DNA of 64,000 nucleotides from Zerene cesonia. Lineage: Eukaryota > Arthropoda > Insecta > Lepidoptera > Pieridae. Below the pieces are notes generated by a model. It did no database searches. It saw only the letters and a list, made by a program, of their open reading frames with translations, and was not told where the DNA came from. Both the position numbers and the translations under genes were made by a program. Location of the stretch: assembly GCF_012273895.1 (NCBI RefSeq), contig NC_052118.1, positions 2,108,001 through 2,172,000 on the forward strand. The letters run 5' to 3'. Positions 48,691 to 60,126 of the stretch are shown here, piece by piece (position 1 is the first letter of the stretch; each line of letters opens with the position of its first letter).

Positions 48691-49914
48691 TTGTATATAA
48701 TATCAGTTAGAATATAATAATCCATAAATCGAGTTGTAAGGCGGTTTAATTACAACAATGTGTATACAATTACGCATACTGGTTTATATTCCACACGTGT
48801 TACACATTATTCAAAGCATCAAACGCAACTTTGTTTTGAATTACCTACAATAATAAATTGGTAATTTAGCAAACTTTGTAAGCTTTGTAAGAGCCTGGGG
48901 CTAAGAAAATTAGAACGCAGTGTTTCTTATGTGGAGTTTTGGAATCGAATTATTTAAATGAGCAATCATTTTCGATTGTAGCATACCTACAGTTACATTA
49001 ATAGTTTGAGAATTTGGTACATCTTATAAAAATACTATTATAATTATATTTTAATAGACTTCCGATAACTATCCTTTCCCAGGTTTGAAAAAAAAAACGT
49101 AATATTAAATTGGTTTCGGCTTTAAGAAGAGACAGATAGACGTACATTTTCGCATCTCTAATATTATATGAAAACCAAATTCACCTTTTTAAATATATTA
49201 ATATTGTTTGAATATAACGTCTTTTTACATTTATTTAGCGTAATTCTTTATAATATTGATGGTTCAAACAATACCAATTAAGTATTCGTTTTTACGAAGA
49301 GAATAACCATCATTATTCTTTCTAAACTTATTTTGTATCACCAATAATGTCTTTATCTATTAACTTATTAAACAAAGTTATTTACCAAAAAAATTACAAG
49401 ACCTCGATAGAATACCCAAAAAACAAAAGTGCCCTTAACTTTCCTTAACAAGTACGAAAATTGCTATGATAATTACTGAAGTCTTTCAACATCTTGAAAC
49501 CATTCAATGGAAGTTTCTAGCAAAATTGACATTAAAAGAACCGGGTCGAGTACAAAGCAAAGTTTATTAGTCTCCCCAGATATTACCCGCTCAATTATAC
49601 GCCAGAGAAATCAAACTTTCTTCCGTATCCCGTGTAAGACTTATCGGCTTGTGCAAACAGACCGACGGGAAAATGCATCTTAAAGACAAATAGAGGAATA
49701 TGAAAATGTGAAGGACGGGCAAAGTTAAAATTACATGAAGTTCTGAGTTCTTTTGTGCCTCGAGAAGGTGGGGCGGCAAAGTCCGAGCTAATATTGGCAG
49801 CCCACAGCTCCTGTTCGCAATAATTAATTTTTGATTGGACATTTTTCATAAATCATAAATGAGTTTACATACCTGGGCTTATTTTGGCGCATTTCGTACA
49901 GTTATAGTTATCTT
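48691..49914. other. Non-coding sequence
   Basis: No gene recognised. At 49590-49850 two overlapping minus-strand frames of 83 and 84 codons coincide with a less AT-rich, non-repetitive block. Neither product is recognisable, and overlap in two frames argues against coding. Confidence 0.5.
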
Positions 49915-50025
49915 TAGCGCGAGCAAACGAGCATGATGGAAAAGTGATCACCACCGCCCACGAATATTCTCAAAAGTAGGATCTTTGTGATAGTATTTCC
50001 GGATTAATAAGAATACATGAATATT
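49915..50025 (+). mobile_element. S2 repeat fragment
   Basis: Contains gcaaacgagcatgatgg, aagtgatcaccaccgccc, acgaatattctcaaaagtag and gtatttccggattaa, the 5' half of an S2 subtype. Confidence 0.7.
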
Positions 50026-50958
50026 ATAGCAATTTTTGGAAAGTAGATTAATTAAGTATTAGCTGCTACTTGAGTTACACTATCACCCATAATAAAAACC
50101 TGTCAGCAGTTTGAAGAGCTGTAGTATATAGTATATACTTATTACCGTATACTTGCGATACAAAAAGTACAACATACATTTCTGAAATCTTGTAAAGTAA
50201 TTAATTTATCATTTGTTATTATCAATCAATTGCTAGCACTTTTTATAATTGTATAAATTATAATTATTTTAATAGTTGTCTTATACAAAAAATATTTTCG
50301 TATTATGTTACTTAAAGTAGAGAGATATATCCCTTCATTTATTAATAAAAAAACACAATTTTAAAATACTTCATAATCAAATATTCCACCCCTAATTTAC
50401 GTCACGACAACTTTCCTTCGCTTGTGTTAAATAATTTCAAAGTAAGACAAAAAATCGGAAACACAAAAAACGAAGCGAAATGAAGCGTTTCTCGACGGAG
50501 GCACATAAAGAGCAAACTCGTTTAAAAATTCAAAGCAACGGGATCACTGTTAACGATAAAAACAAAAAAGATTTCATTTACAGAGCGAAAATATTCGGGG
50601 CACCTGCGCAAAGAAACGCGTCTCGGAGATACGAAGTGTCCCCATCCCATTCTTCTGAGTATATCAGCCTCTTCAATCTCTTTATGGTTGACGGCTATCT
50701 ATGCATTTAATCCATTTTGTATTAAGAAAAAGGGCAAAACTCGTCTTCGTCCGTGACCGTTGATAACAAGGTGACCTTTCGGTTTATTAAAGAAAAATAC
50801 ACCTGTGCATTCGTCGGTGGGTTTCATTAAACTCAATGGAGCGAATTGTAATTGCAATCTTGCGTTAGTCTGCTATTTTATTGTTGATATAAATTAAACG
50901 AGGAACATGTTGCATTGTATTTTATATTAATGTTTGAACATCTTTCAAAGTTAACAAT
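50026..50958. other. Non-coding sequence
   Basis: No gene recognised. The 76-codon ATG frame at 50480-50710 lies in a mixed-composition block and is rich in K, R, S and N, but it has no recognisable domain. Confidence 0.5.
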
Positions 50959-51005
50959 GACTGGTGTATTTTCCAAGATCACTTATCTTGGAAAATACAC
51001 CAGTC
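50959..51005. repeat. Perfect inverted repeat, 21-bp arms with 5-base loop
   Basis: Arms 50959-50979 and 50985-51005 are exact reverse complements (left arm begins gactggtgtattttcc). The loop is cactt. Two further bases pair outside a single mismatch. There is no larger repeat context. Confidence 0.92.
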
Positions 51006-51187
51006 GTTTATAATTGTATTTCATTATAAAATGTACTGAACGAAATCTCATTAAGAGTAATATCAAATGAATTACAGATCATTATCTTTAATAAATCAAC
51101 TTTGATTGAAACTATAAAATTAACAGAAAACATATCTGCGTTTAATTTTAAGCATTAACAACTCATTAATTTGCATTTTAATGACTA

Positions 51188-51375
51188 GTTTTTAGCTGCA
51201 GCTTCGCTCACGCTCTCAAAGAAAAGATAAATTTTCCCGGCATAGTTCTCATTCACACGACATTTCCGGGATAAAAACTATCCCATGTACTTTTTCGGGC
51301 TCCAAACTATACATGAGCCTTTCGTGTATTCAAGACAGAAGGATAGAGTTACTTTCACATTTATAATACTAGCAA
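51188..51375 (+). mobile_element. RT1-related repeat, third 3' subtype
   Basis: Begins ttttagctgcagcttcgctc and continues with aagataaattttcccggcat, atttccgggataaaaact, atcccatgtactttttcggg, ctccaaactatac, gatagagttactttcacatt and tataatactagcaaag. Its 3' subtype is that of 30050. The 66-codon frame at 51285-51485 lies mostly inside it. Confidence 0.8.
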
Positions 51376-51689
51376 AGATTATAAGTCCACCCGGGATGCA
51401 AAAAGAAAACAAAAACGATAATAAGGAAAACAAAATTGTTAACATAAATACGTTCTACGCCCGAGTACTTTATAACTTGACTTAAACAATGCCGTCATTC
51501 AATTACAAATATGCTGTATTGTAGCGAATTTCGTAAGCCTCCACTTTATTTACCCCAACAGTTCCTTGGCAAACATGCCGTGGAAAGGAATTATTAAGGC
51601 AGGTTAGCTGAAACAATTTCCCTCACGCAGTCGCGGCATTTAGCTAGGGCGCGGTTGATGACGAACTAGGGCATGATGCGATATATTCC
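51376..51689. other. Non-coding sequence of mixed composition
   Basis: No repeat recognised. The block from about 51530 to 51680 is less AT-rich (cgcagtcgcggcatttagc, ctagggcgcggttgatg) without a sustained frame. Confidence 0.5.
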
Positions 51690-51845
51690 TATACTATTTT
51701 TTTTTTTGTTTTAATTGTTTTCTTGTGCAAGGTATTAATGTGTCGTTTTGTTTTCATTATTGTATTGTGTCGTCTTGATTTAATTGTTTTTTTTATTGTA
51801 ATTTTGTGGAGTCAAATAAATGTTTCTTTCTTTCTTTCTGTCTGT
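51690..51845 (+). mobile_element. Non-LTR retrotransposon-like 3' end with tttc microsatellite
   Basis: A T- and G-rich stretch ends with gtggagtcaaataaatg, an aataaa signal, followed by tttctttctttctttctg. This combination is typical of LINE 3' ends in Lepidoptera. No upstream coding remnant is visible, so it is a short 5'-truncated insertion. A processed pseudogene 3' end is an alternative. Confidence 0.5.
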
Positions 51846-51949
51846 ATTATGTAAAAGTGTGACAAACACGTTATTTTTGATTGAACGAAGACGAATATAC
51901 CGTTCAAATTAAAAAGAAATTATTAAAATCAAAATACACCAGGAAATAC

Positions 51950-52062
51950 TACTAGTAGTATAAAAGCTAAAGTAACTCTGTCCGTCTATCTATTTCCTTT
52001 TCACCTGATCTGACTCAAATATGTTCAATATTTGAATGAAATTTGATAAAAAATTAGAGAGA
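51950..52062 (-). mobile_element. RT1-related repeat fragment, antisense
   Basis: Starts actagtagtataaaagc and aaagtaactctgtccgtcta, the complement of the usual tail with cagaca units and a tttataatattagt end. The rest is degraded. Confidence 0.6.
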
Positions 52063-52878
52063 TTTATCTCGTAATACGCGGTATATCCTGTAAAAAATAA
52101 TATAGGTGTATATAAGTAAATAAAAAAGTAAACGTTTTATTACCAAATAATAAATGTTCTTTGAAAATAAAATGAGAGTGTAATCCAATTCTAAAAAAAA
52201 AATAGAAAAGTAATCGTATCATCCACCCTAAGAATATCCCAGCCCCCATAATTCCGCTTCCAGAAAACTCGCCTACAGCGCTTATTTGGCTGAATGCGTC
52301 CCTGCGCCAACACTGTATGAATGATCCGCCATAAACATCAAGTGGGTACACGGTTGTATTGTGCACGTTATAATTAATTAAGCGCAAACGTAGCGCTGTC
52401 AGCTATCATAGTACAAATAAAACAGGTTTATTATATTCGTATACGTCGTAGTGAAATTCGTGAGACGTTTTGTTTTGTAAGAAATAACACGATCATGGCG
52501 GTGAGATCTTTTCGTGACTTGGATTTAATTGACTTCCCTTCCTGGAATTGAAGGTAATGGAACACACGAATGAATTAAGATTGCGATATATTTGAAACGG
52601 TTTTATATAAGCTGTATAAAGAGAAAATGTTTATAAAATAACTTCTTATTTTCACCACTGTAATAATAATTAATGAAAATTAACTAAACTTAGTTATACA
52701 GGTATAATTTTAACCAGGTGTAAGAAAATACTAACAAAGTTAACTATCATTTTAATATTCCAGGTAAAGATATAAGAAGACTCATAACTACATTTGCCAA
52801 CACACAAAAGCGAAAATAATTAAGAATTTGACACAGACACTCAAGAATTTGCTCTGGCCGTAACAATTATCTTCTTTT
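52063..52878. other. Non-coding sequence
   Basis: Contains a 107-codon minus-strand frame (52064-52387). Residues 27-56 (from WRR to GIFLGWM) loosely recall the part of Tc1-type transposases where a WRR motif precedes a glycine-rich stretch and a short hydrophobic segment, but spacing and key residues do not fit well. The rest of the frame is encoded by AT-rich sequence. I do not call a gene. Confidence 0.4.
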
Positions 52879-53227
52879 TGACGTGACAACGTCTTAAATT
52901 AGGTTGCGGCTCGAAGTCACTCATGAAAAAGTTTAACGCCCGGTAACGTTACGATGAGTCACCGAACTATGATCGGTCCGCCGCGCGCGCAGCACTAGAG
53001 AATTAGGCGCATTGAATCGGCGCGTGCTTGTGTCTCTGTCTCTGTCTTTTTAGTAAACAAAATATATTTTCTATAGTTAAAATTTGTGCAATTCTTATTT
53101 TCATTCAATTCCTTGTTCCTATTGTGCAATTTAATAATATTCATATCAATAAATATTCTACCGAGAAAAAGACGTTGTCACGTAAAATCTTCGCCCGTAA
53201 AACCGACTTTACAGGCAACCATTTTTT
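52879..53227. mobile_element. Element X, 349-bp dispersed repeat, copy 1
   Basis: Differs from the copy at 61296-61644 at only four of 349 positions, with no indels. It begins tgacgtgacaacgtctt and ends aggcaacca plus T residues. An internal inverted pair joins gacgtgacaacgtct (52880-52894) with agacgttgtcacgt (53170-53183); about 44 bp follow the right arm. A CG-rich core (ccgccgcgcgcgcagcac) and tgtctctgtctctgtc lie in the middle. The shared 69-codon open stretch uses a TTG start, lacks any recognisable domain and is probably incidental. The element is likely non-autonomous; its class is unknown to me. Confidence 0.9.
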
Positions 53228-53574
53228 ATATTTATTCCACGTATTGATGCATTTCTTTTGTATTACTGCATTATATACCTCTCTCATTACCGCCACTACA
53301 TGGCCCACCGCAATCAATTAGGGCTGTAGCATTTCAAATATAAGTTACAGCTCTCGAATATCTACGTCGCGCATATATACGCACCTGCGATTGACAGTCC
53401 CATTAGGTTGAGTATTACGCCTTGGGAATTTCTCGCGATCTTAATACACACGCAGTGCGCAAAGCGGCTCAAAAATTGAATTAGTTTGTTTAAATGTTAT
53501 CCGCTGGTTATTGACGCTGTTATATACGTAGGAGTGGAGTATGCATCGGCAGTGAATTCTTCACTGAGAACCTT
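53228..53574. other. Non-coding sequence
   Basis: No repeat or gene recognised. The block at 53340-53480 is less AT-rich and unique. Confidence 0.5.
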
Positions 53575-53695
53575 AAAAGCGGGCAGCATATTCGCAGAGG
53601 ACTGGTCTTTCTCGCTTCTGTGAATGTTTATGGGCGGTGGTGATCTCTTACCGTCAGTCGAACCACCAGCTCAGTTGCCCGCTATGACATAAAAT
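53575..53695 (-). mobile_element. S2 repeat, gcgggcaac subtype, antisense
   Basis: On the minus strand: atgtcatagcgggcaactga, gctggtggttcgactgacgg, gatcaccaccgcccataaac and ctgcgaatatgctgcccgc. This is the 5' half of the family; the 3' half is missing. Confidence 0.85.
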
Positions 53696-54313
53696 AGTGA
53701 CTGAAATAGTGTCTTTGTTATAATAATTAACATAAAATAAGGTTCTATAAATTTGTTGCATATATTATTTTATAAACAACATTAATATTATATAATAATA
53801 TATTATCGTTGATTATACGAGTATACTATGGTTACATCATTTACTATTACGTTCTAACCTACAGTGGAACCTAAACTCATGATCGTTGCCATGGTAACAA
53901 CCATTTTACAGCAACGTAAGCCGTCAGTCGTCACATTACCTGGTACTGGGTGTATCACATTTTCTTTATGCATATGTAATTTTTCCGCGCGCATTTTTAT
54001 TCACATTGTAAGTCGAGCGTGAATAACATACGTTGACAGATAAAATATGACACATCGATATATTTTTGAATTATATTTGATGTTACATCGTATCACATTA
54101 TAACCACAGTATAAAGAGACAGTCTATAATAGTACAACGCCTTTAGTCTAGTAACAATAGCAGAAAAATGCCGCGGTTGTCATAGTAAAGTTATGATAAA
54201 AACAAAATTTAGACATGCGTGTAGCAGCCCTTAAGTAGATCCCGAGCTGCTATCATGGCGTATGTAGCTCGGGCTCCAGAGCGTCTCACCCCTTGCTCTC
54301 CTAAAAATAAATA
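53696..54313. other. Non-coding sequence
   Basis: No gene or repeat recognised. Confidence 0.5.
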
Positions 54314-54497
54314 GGCCGGAGGCCCTTATTCTTTTCCTTATCCTTCCTAGTCCCTTCCTTTATTCCTCGTCATCGAAGTCGGTAATCTATTTGTAAAGTC
54401 AATCGACCTTACCCCTCTAAAAATGGTCATGGGCGGTGGTAGCGCTTACCATCAAGCAACGCACCAGCACCATTGCCGACGATGACATAAAAAATAA
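54314..54497 (-). mobile_element. S2 repeat, gtcggcaatgg subtype, antisense
   Basis: Second copy of the subtype at 47818. The two share ggccggaggccc against ccggaggccc, ggtggtagcgcttaccatca and tgccgac plus gatgacataaaaaa in the same order. Both are antisense and of similar length, indicating complete insertions. Confidence 0.85.
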
Positions 54498-55186
54498 CAA
54501 TAGTATTGAATAACGTCAGGATGATAATTATTTGTGAGTAATATGAGCCTAGTTATTAAATAAAAAATAATGACGTAGAAGAAGTGTTAAGACGTATTTA
54601 TTCTACAAAGATAAACTCAAGTGGCATTCTATACACTCAAAAAATAATAATTGTTACTTGTAACTGTCTCAAGAACGTTATTTCATACTACACTTCGGGA
54701 CATCTTTCCTTTTGCTAATTCTCTTACATTCTGCAAATAGAAAAACCGAACAAAATAAATACAAGCAACTATTCCTAAGTCCAATTTTCCCGGTTTATTC
54801 CGTAATGGCGTGTTGGCAAGAAAATGACGCAACATTTCCGTCGCTGTGGCTATATTGGTTGTCTGGCAAGGCTTCAAAAGTCTTGTTATTGTTATAACAA
54901 AATCTAGGAAAATGAAGAGTATTTTATTAACAACATTATTAATAAGGCGTCAGTTTATTTGTGAGTTGAGGTGCTCAGCTGTTGAGAAAATATTTTTTGA
55001 ACAAGTGACGGTGGTTGTTATCCCTCAAATTCCTTGAATGTATTTTGACAAGATGGAACTTATCATAACAAATATAATTCGCAACACAACTGTTTGTCGT
55101 CCTATCGGAAAACAATGTATTATAATGAAGGATGTCCTCGATGAATAAATCTTAATTTATTGCTTTTCCACAGGCCACATTGTTGT
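54498..55186. other. Non-coding sequence
   Basis: No gene or repeat recognised. Open frames between 54683 and 55037 on both strands have no identifiable product. Confidence 0.5.
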
Positions 55187-55229
55187 TCCGAAGCGTGTGA
55201 TTTGAAATTCTTAAATCACACACTTCGGA
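55187..55229. repeat. Inverted repeat, 17-bp arms with one mismatch
   Basis: Arms 55187-55203 and 55213-55229 (tccgaagcgtgtgattt against its complement) pair at 16 of 17 positions around a nine-base loop. No larger repeat is visible around it. Confidence 0.85.
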
Positions 55230-56643
55230 CACATCATCTAAGCCAGTGCAAGTGCGTTAAAATTTCAACTTTTCCTCGAGATTTTTGAAGAATCACCTCA
55301 AACCGTGAACACGTCACGTTGCATTGTGACAAATTCGTGACTTATTCGAACGTACGAGAATCTGAGAAAAAGCTTGGAAAGACGTTGAATTATGACACCT
55401 TCTGGCCCACGCCATTTATATTTCCAGTCACGTACTGAATAACGTTAAAGTTTTAAAATCGAAATCGATTTTGTTGACCTGATTTGTGCGCTCTATTCAC
55501 CTGTGGAACTGCCTTAACTCTGACTTATACGAGATAAGACGGCGGAAGTACGTTGTTTCATGAGCTATTTGTATTGAGTTTTGAAATGAGAAATTTAAGC
55601 GAGATCCCTTTGAATAATATTCATTTTAAATGGATTCCTCTTGGGATTAATTATTTCGAGGACTTATTAATTTTACATGGATAAATGGTATTGTGTGGAA
55701 TAAGAAATTTTATGTGACGTGGCATGAAATAAGACTGTAGATACGAATAGCATTACTCATTTTTACATTTGCAGCCAAAATTTCGTTCTGTAACTAAAAT
55801 GGGCACTTTTATAGATATCAATATTTTAATTTGTGATCGTATACTCGTATATGCAGCTACTGATTTTTTTGCTTATGATTTATTTTCTTATTGTCGTCCA
55901 GTGTTTTTTCTAAGATACCAATTCATCTTTCTCTGTAACACCTCTGTATTTTTCTGCTGGATACTCGTTGGAGGCTTACATTATATGTTCATATATTTAT
56001 ATAGGATATCTAAAGGTTGAAAAATTCAAAAAGACTTCAGAATCTTTACACACATAATAATCCACATAGTCTGTAGGCATTCCTTCGCAATAAGGTATAA
56101 ATAATAATTATAATTAATGCATTCCTCGAAGCAGATTTTAATCAATAAGCAGATCTTAAGAAATCTTAAATATGACTTAAATATAATTTATATCAAATAT
56201 TGTCTCCATTCTATAAATCGTTCTGAGTGTGATTACTCTAGTTGCATTTGAAATCAATTATGATTCAATATTATTTTCTTAATAAAAGTAAAACTTATAG
56301 CCAAAGTGTATTGACTGAGTTAAAAATGTACATTAACGACAGCTCAGTCCATTAACTTGCTTGCACCTTCATTCACTGTTAAACTCTGAACACAATAGTG
56401 ACGTTAAAAATTCAATAAATATTTTTTATAAGTTATAAAAGGGATATGAAATGAAAGCACTCTTTTATATAAAATTCATGATGGTAAAATAAAATATCCT
56501 TTATGATGTTACTGATATTTTATGTGCAACCAGAGGTCCGCCCCGGCTTCGGCCGTGGTACATAATAGGATAGAATTTTTGAAATTGATTGGATTTTATA
56601 TGAAAAATTTTATTAACATACATTTGTATATTGTATGTGGGAA
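55230..56643. other. Non-coding sequence
   Basis: No gene recognised. The part from 55240 to 55420 has mixed composition. A head-like remnant gtccgccccggcttcggccg lies near 56534. The 83-codon frame at 55769-56020 is rich in F, Y and I and not recognisable. Confidence 0.5.
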
Positions 56644-56757
56644 TCAAGCACGCTTCGGCACGAATTGGGCGAGCTCACACCGGGGAATTACCACACCCCC
56701 ACAGAAAACCGGCGTGAAATAATAGCATGCTATTGTGTTTCATTCGGTGAGTGGGGA
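56644..56757 (-). mobile_element. S2 repeat, 3' half, antisense
   Basis: On the minus strand: ccccactcaccgaatgaaac, acgccggttttctgtggggg, attccccggtgtgagc and cgtgccgaagcgtgcttg. This is the 3' part of the family that extends beyond the cccactcacc block of the 24561 copy. The 5' half is missing. Confidence 0.75.
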
Positions 56758-57179
56758 GCCGTAGGAGCCGTATCCTTATAAAAAATATGTACAAAAACAC
56801 AAACAATTTCTCTTTATGATATTAGTTTAAATATGCAAAAAACAGGCATTGAAATTATAAAAGGAAATTTATTTACTTTTGATCGATTTTAGTTTGATTC
56901 ATTGGCAGTGTGCAGTTTCATTACATATTTCGGTTAGTGATGAAATTTACTAAAATAAATAAACTAAAGAAGATATGACAACAGAACGAAAATACTTTTA
57001 ATTTCCATTTATTTAAAAAATCTTACATTTAAGACCGTAATAACAATAACCATTTTTTTTAGCAATAATATATCGACATGTTGCAGAGTTGCTACATTCA
57101 AACAAAGTTCCCAGCAACATAATTTATCAACTGTTGCTTTATGTAATTCCTCATAATATAAGACCAGTACAATAGATAT
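56758..57179. other. AT-rich non-coding sequence
   Basis: No gene or repeat recognised. Confidence 0.5.
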
Positions 57180-57375
57180 CAATATATAAAACACAAAGGT
57201 GATGGACTGACATAATCCGAAATTAAGCATACAGATAGCTACTGTGAATTAGGCATCACTTGGAAAGAATTTAGATACATACTCCTAAACAGAAAGAAGT
57301 AAATTATTATATGTTTGAATTATGAAAATTTATTTTGACCACGCGGACAAAGTTGCGGTTAACAGCTCGTACATA
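57180..57375 (-). mobile_element. RT1-related repeat, antisense, relative of 3087
   Basis: Shares with 3087-3298 the series aaggtgatggactgacat, aagcatacagatagct and gtgaattaggcatca, then ends in gaccacgcggacaaagttgc and ggttaacagctcgta, a degraded complement of the actagctgttgcc head. Confidence 0.65.
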
Positions 57376-58803
57376 TACACATTTCCAAACAGTTGCCCAA
57401 TTGATTACGCTTCTTCAATCATAACTACAATAACTAATTACTTCAATTTAATTATTCAATCACTATAAACTTCACTGTTAATAAAGCTCTCATCAAAACA
57501 GGCCGGATAGCCATCGATATTGTTAGAATCGAAGCCATTTTCTCTCGTCAACTTAGAACTGCACCTGACGGGCCCATTTGTCTAACGTATAGCGATCCGT
57601 TACAAATGAACGGTAACTTAGTATCGAATGATTTGGAATCGTATTGTTTTTGTAATCTTCGCTTTCTTCATGCCACTGCTTGGAATGTAATTCAATAGTC
57701 CTTGATGCTATATGCTGTTTTTTTGGGAGTGACCTTTATCGTCTTCTGAGGAGGTTCAATTTCTTTGTATGCTGCTTTTCATTTTGGTTGATTTATGTTT
57801 GCGGTGGTTAAACATTCTTACTTTTATAAGCGAGGAATTTCTTAATGTTTTAATACAAACACGTCTAGTACAGTGCAGTAATTATAATAGTATGTAGTAG
57901 GGTAGATAATCATATGTTTATTAATTAAGAGTACAACATAATGGAAATTGATTCGGCATCGTTTATTGAATATTGGCACACAGTTTAACACTATATCTTG
58001 AGTGTATGATTTCATATTACGTATTTCTATGAGATTTATTAGGGTACGTTTGTAGTTGTGTACCTGCGTAATTTAAATATCTCACAAAAATATCTCATGT
58101 ATGATCTATTTTCACTAATGTAAATCCCTTACGAAATCAAAGAATAAAACAGTTATATAATAAAATACAACACAATAGTTCTAAATCTATAAGAATTTAT
58201 TATCTACGTAGCAAGGTAAAACTTTACCGTGAAATGAGTTCAAAGCATTACAACAATGGACTCAATCAGTATGGAAGCAAAATCAACATGAAAACCTTAC
58301 AATCGTTCTGACGCTGTTATTGTCTTTTATTCACTAAGTAGCACGACGGATTGCTAGCTTGTTTGAATTAAAATTTACATAATAATGTTTTTTTTATGTA
58401 AATTTAGAAGACATGAATCCCTACTATGATATAATAAATGCGAAAATAACGCTGTTTGTCTGTCTTTGTAATATTAACCGATTTCTCATACATCATGCCA
58501 ATCAAAATTCCATTATAATCATTAAAACCATTCAAGTTTGTACAGATATTGAATACATTATCTTCTTATGGCTAAAAAATCCAATATCCCAATAAATCAA
58601 ATCCATTCCTCGATTATAAGCAGTTTAACAAAGACTATTATTAGTATTTTCTTGTGTTTGATTTTACGCGAGTATTATACATTTGGAAATTAAAAACTTT
58701 TTAACGAATTTTAAACGAAAAAAAAAATACTCCACGTACCAACTGCGGAGAAATAGGTGGAGGTAGTTCACAAACAACAATTTTTATATGACCTTCAAGA
58801 CAT
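57376..58803. other. Non-coding sequence
   Basis: No gene recognised. An antisense RT1-type tail remnant lies at about 58417-58480 (ctactatgatataataaatg, tttgtctgtctttg). The block 57500-57700 is less AT-rich. Confidence 0.5.
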
Positions 58804-58841
58804 ATCTCAGTCTCCCCGTGACATCTCAGTCTCCCCGTGAC
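58804..58841 (+). repeat. Perfect two-copy tandem duplication of 19 bp
   Basis: The unit atctcagtctccccgtgac occurs at 58804-58822 and again at 58823-58841 without change. The lack of divergence suggests a recent slippage or repair event. Confidence 0.95.
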
Positions 58842-59921
58842 CACGCTCGCTGTAAAGTGTTTGAAACTTCGGGTTAATAACATAATGAAAAAATCGCGTT
58901 TAAAATACGTTAAAAAGTTTTAATTTCTAAACACTACTATTTTTAAGTATTTATGGCATCCATCTACTTTTATAAATACAAAATTTATTTTCCTGGATTT
59001 ACTCAAATAAATTAATCTAATTATTCTATTCTATTAAATGTGTTAATGGAAATGTTAGCATACATAACCGTTTTTATTTTTCACGGAAAACTAATAGCAA
59101 TGGCTGAAACATTTTCCAATAAACACTTCCGAAACTTAAATCGCCCTCATTAGAGAGTTCTATTTCATTATTCAACGTTTGACATCGACTGAATACCATG
59201 AAACGCCATTTTGACAGCTGCTGTATGGAGGTAGGTTATCGCTTTATTCGTCGTTTTAGTCAAACCATTTTTCATTCCAGTCCAATTAACATTAAATTCA
59301 TTGTTTACAGAAATATTAAGTTTGTTATTTCACTCAACGGTAAATGGCTATCAACTTCTAACCTTGAGTGTATTTGTCGATGAAATTCGTGGTCGGAATT
59401 TAATTGAACGGGCAAAAATAAGACGAAATTGGTGCGTATTTAACATTTTTCCACTTCGAGTGCTCTTAATATTCGTGGTTTTAAATCTAAATAATAATAA
59501 TGAGGTACATTTTAAGCTTCTAATAGCAAAGGTTTTGTCCAGAATGTTCGATTGGAACGCAAAGTTTTATGAAATAATATTTCAGCGTAATTGTATTTTG
59601 TAGCTTTGTATGGTTTGTGGTTTTTTCAATATTACAACCGCTTTGTAGTCCTAAAGGTAAGTGTGTTAACGTAACAATAGAACGTCGTGAATACTGATAT
59701 TGAAAAAAGTCTCGGTCTAGCAAACTCAGTATGATTACCCACTCGCCCACAAAGAAAATCCATCAGTGAAACTTACGTGAAATGTTTGTCCCAAGACCCT
59801 TCAGTAAGAAAATATATCATTTTACTATTTACCTAGTATTTGTATGTAGGATTGTTTAATTTTAAGGTGCAGTCACTGGATTAGTTACGTTAAAACAATT
59901 TGTGAATAAGGCGGTAGTTAA
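58842..59921. other. Non-coding sequence
   Basis: No gene recognised. Frames at 59198-59383, 59301-59603 (plus) and 59520-59750 (minus) overlap one another and have no identifiable product. Confidence 0.5.
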
Positions 59922-60126
59922 GCCGTCCGACCGTCGTGACATGGTAGCTGCTACTGTGTTTCGTTCAGTGAGTGGGGTAGTTGGAGCTTCTTTTTTTTTC
60001 ACCCTCCCCAGCCCATTGTTTTTATTATCCGTGTAAAATTTCCTTGTTCTTTACTCCTTTAGATGGGCCAGCGCCTTCGCAGAAGCAATCTTCGTGGGCG
60101 GTGGTGATCGCTTATCATCAGGCGAA
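59922..60126 (-). mobile_element. S2 repeat, antisense
   Basis: On the minus strand: cgcctgatgataagcgatca, ccaccgcccacgaaga, gcttctgcgaaggcgctg, ggctggggagggtgaaaa, ccccactcactgaacgaaac, acagtagcagctacc and gtcacgacggtcggacgg. Both halves of the family are present, linking the 5' copies (53575) to the 3' copies (56644). The frame at 59981-60193 is this repeat read on the plus strand. Confidence 0.8.

Noticed and set aside
50480..50710. 76-codon ATG frame in mixed-composition sequence
   Set aside because: No similarity recognised, no neighbouring exon-like frames; conservation data would be needed.
53028..53321. 97-codon frame sharing 69 codons with 61445-61651
   Set aside because: The similarity is explained by the two copies of element X; the start is TTG, the composition is low complexity and the 3' parts differ because they run into unrelated flanks.
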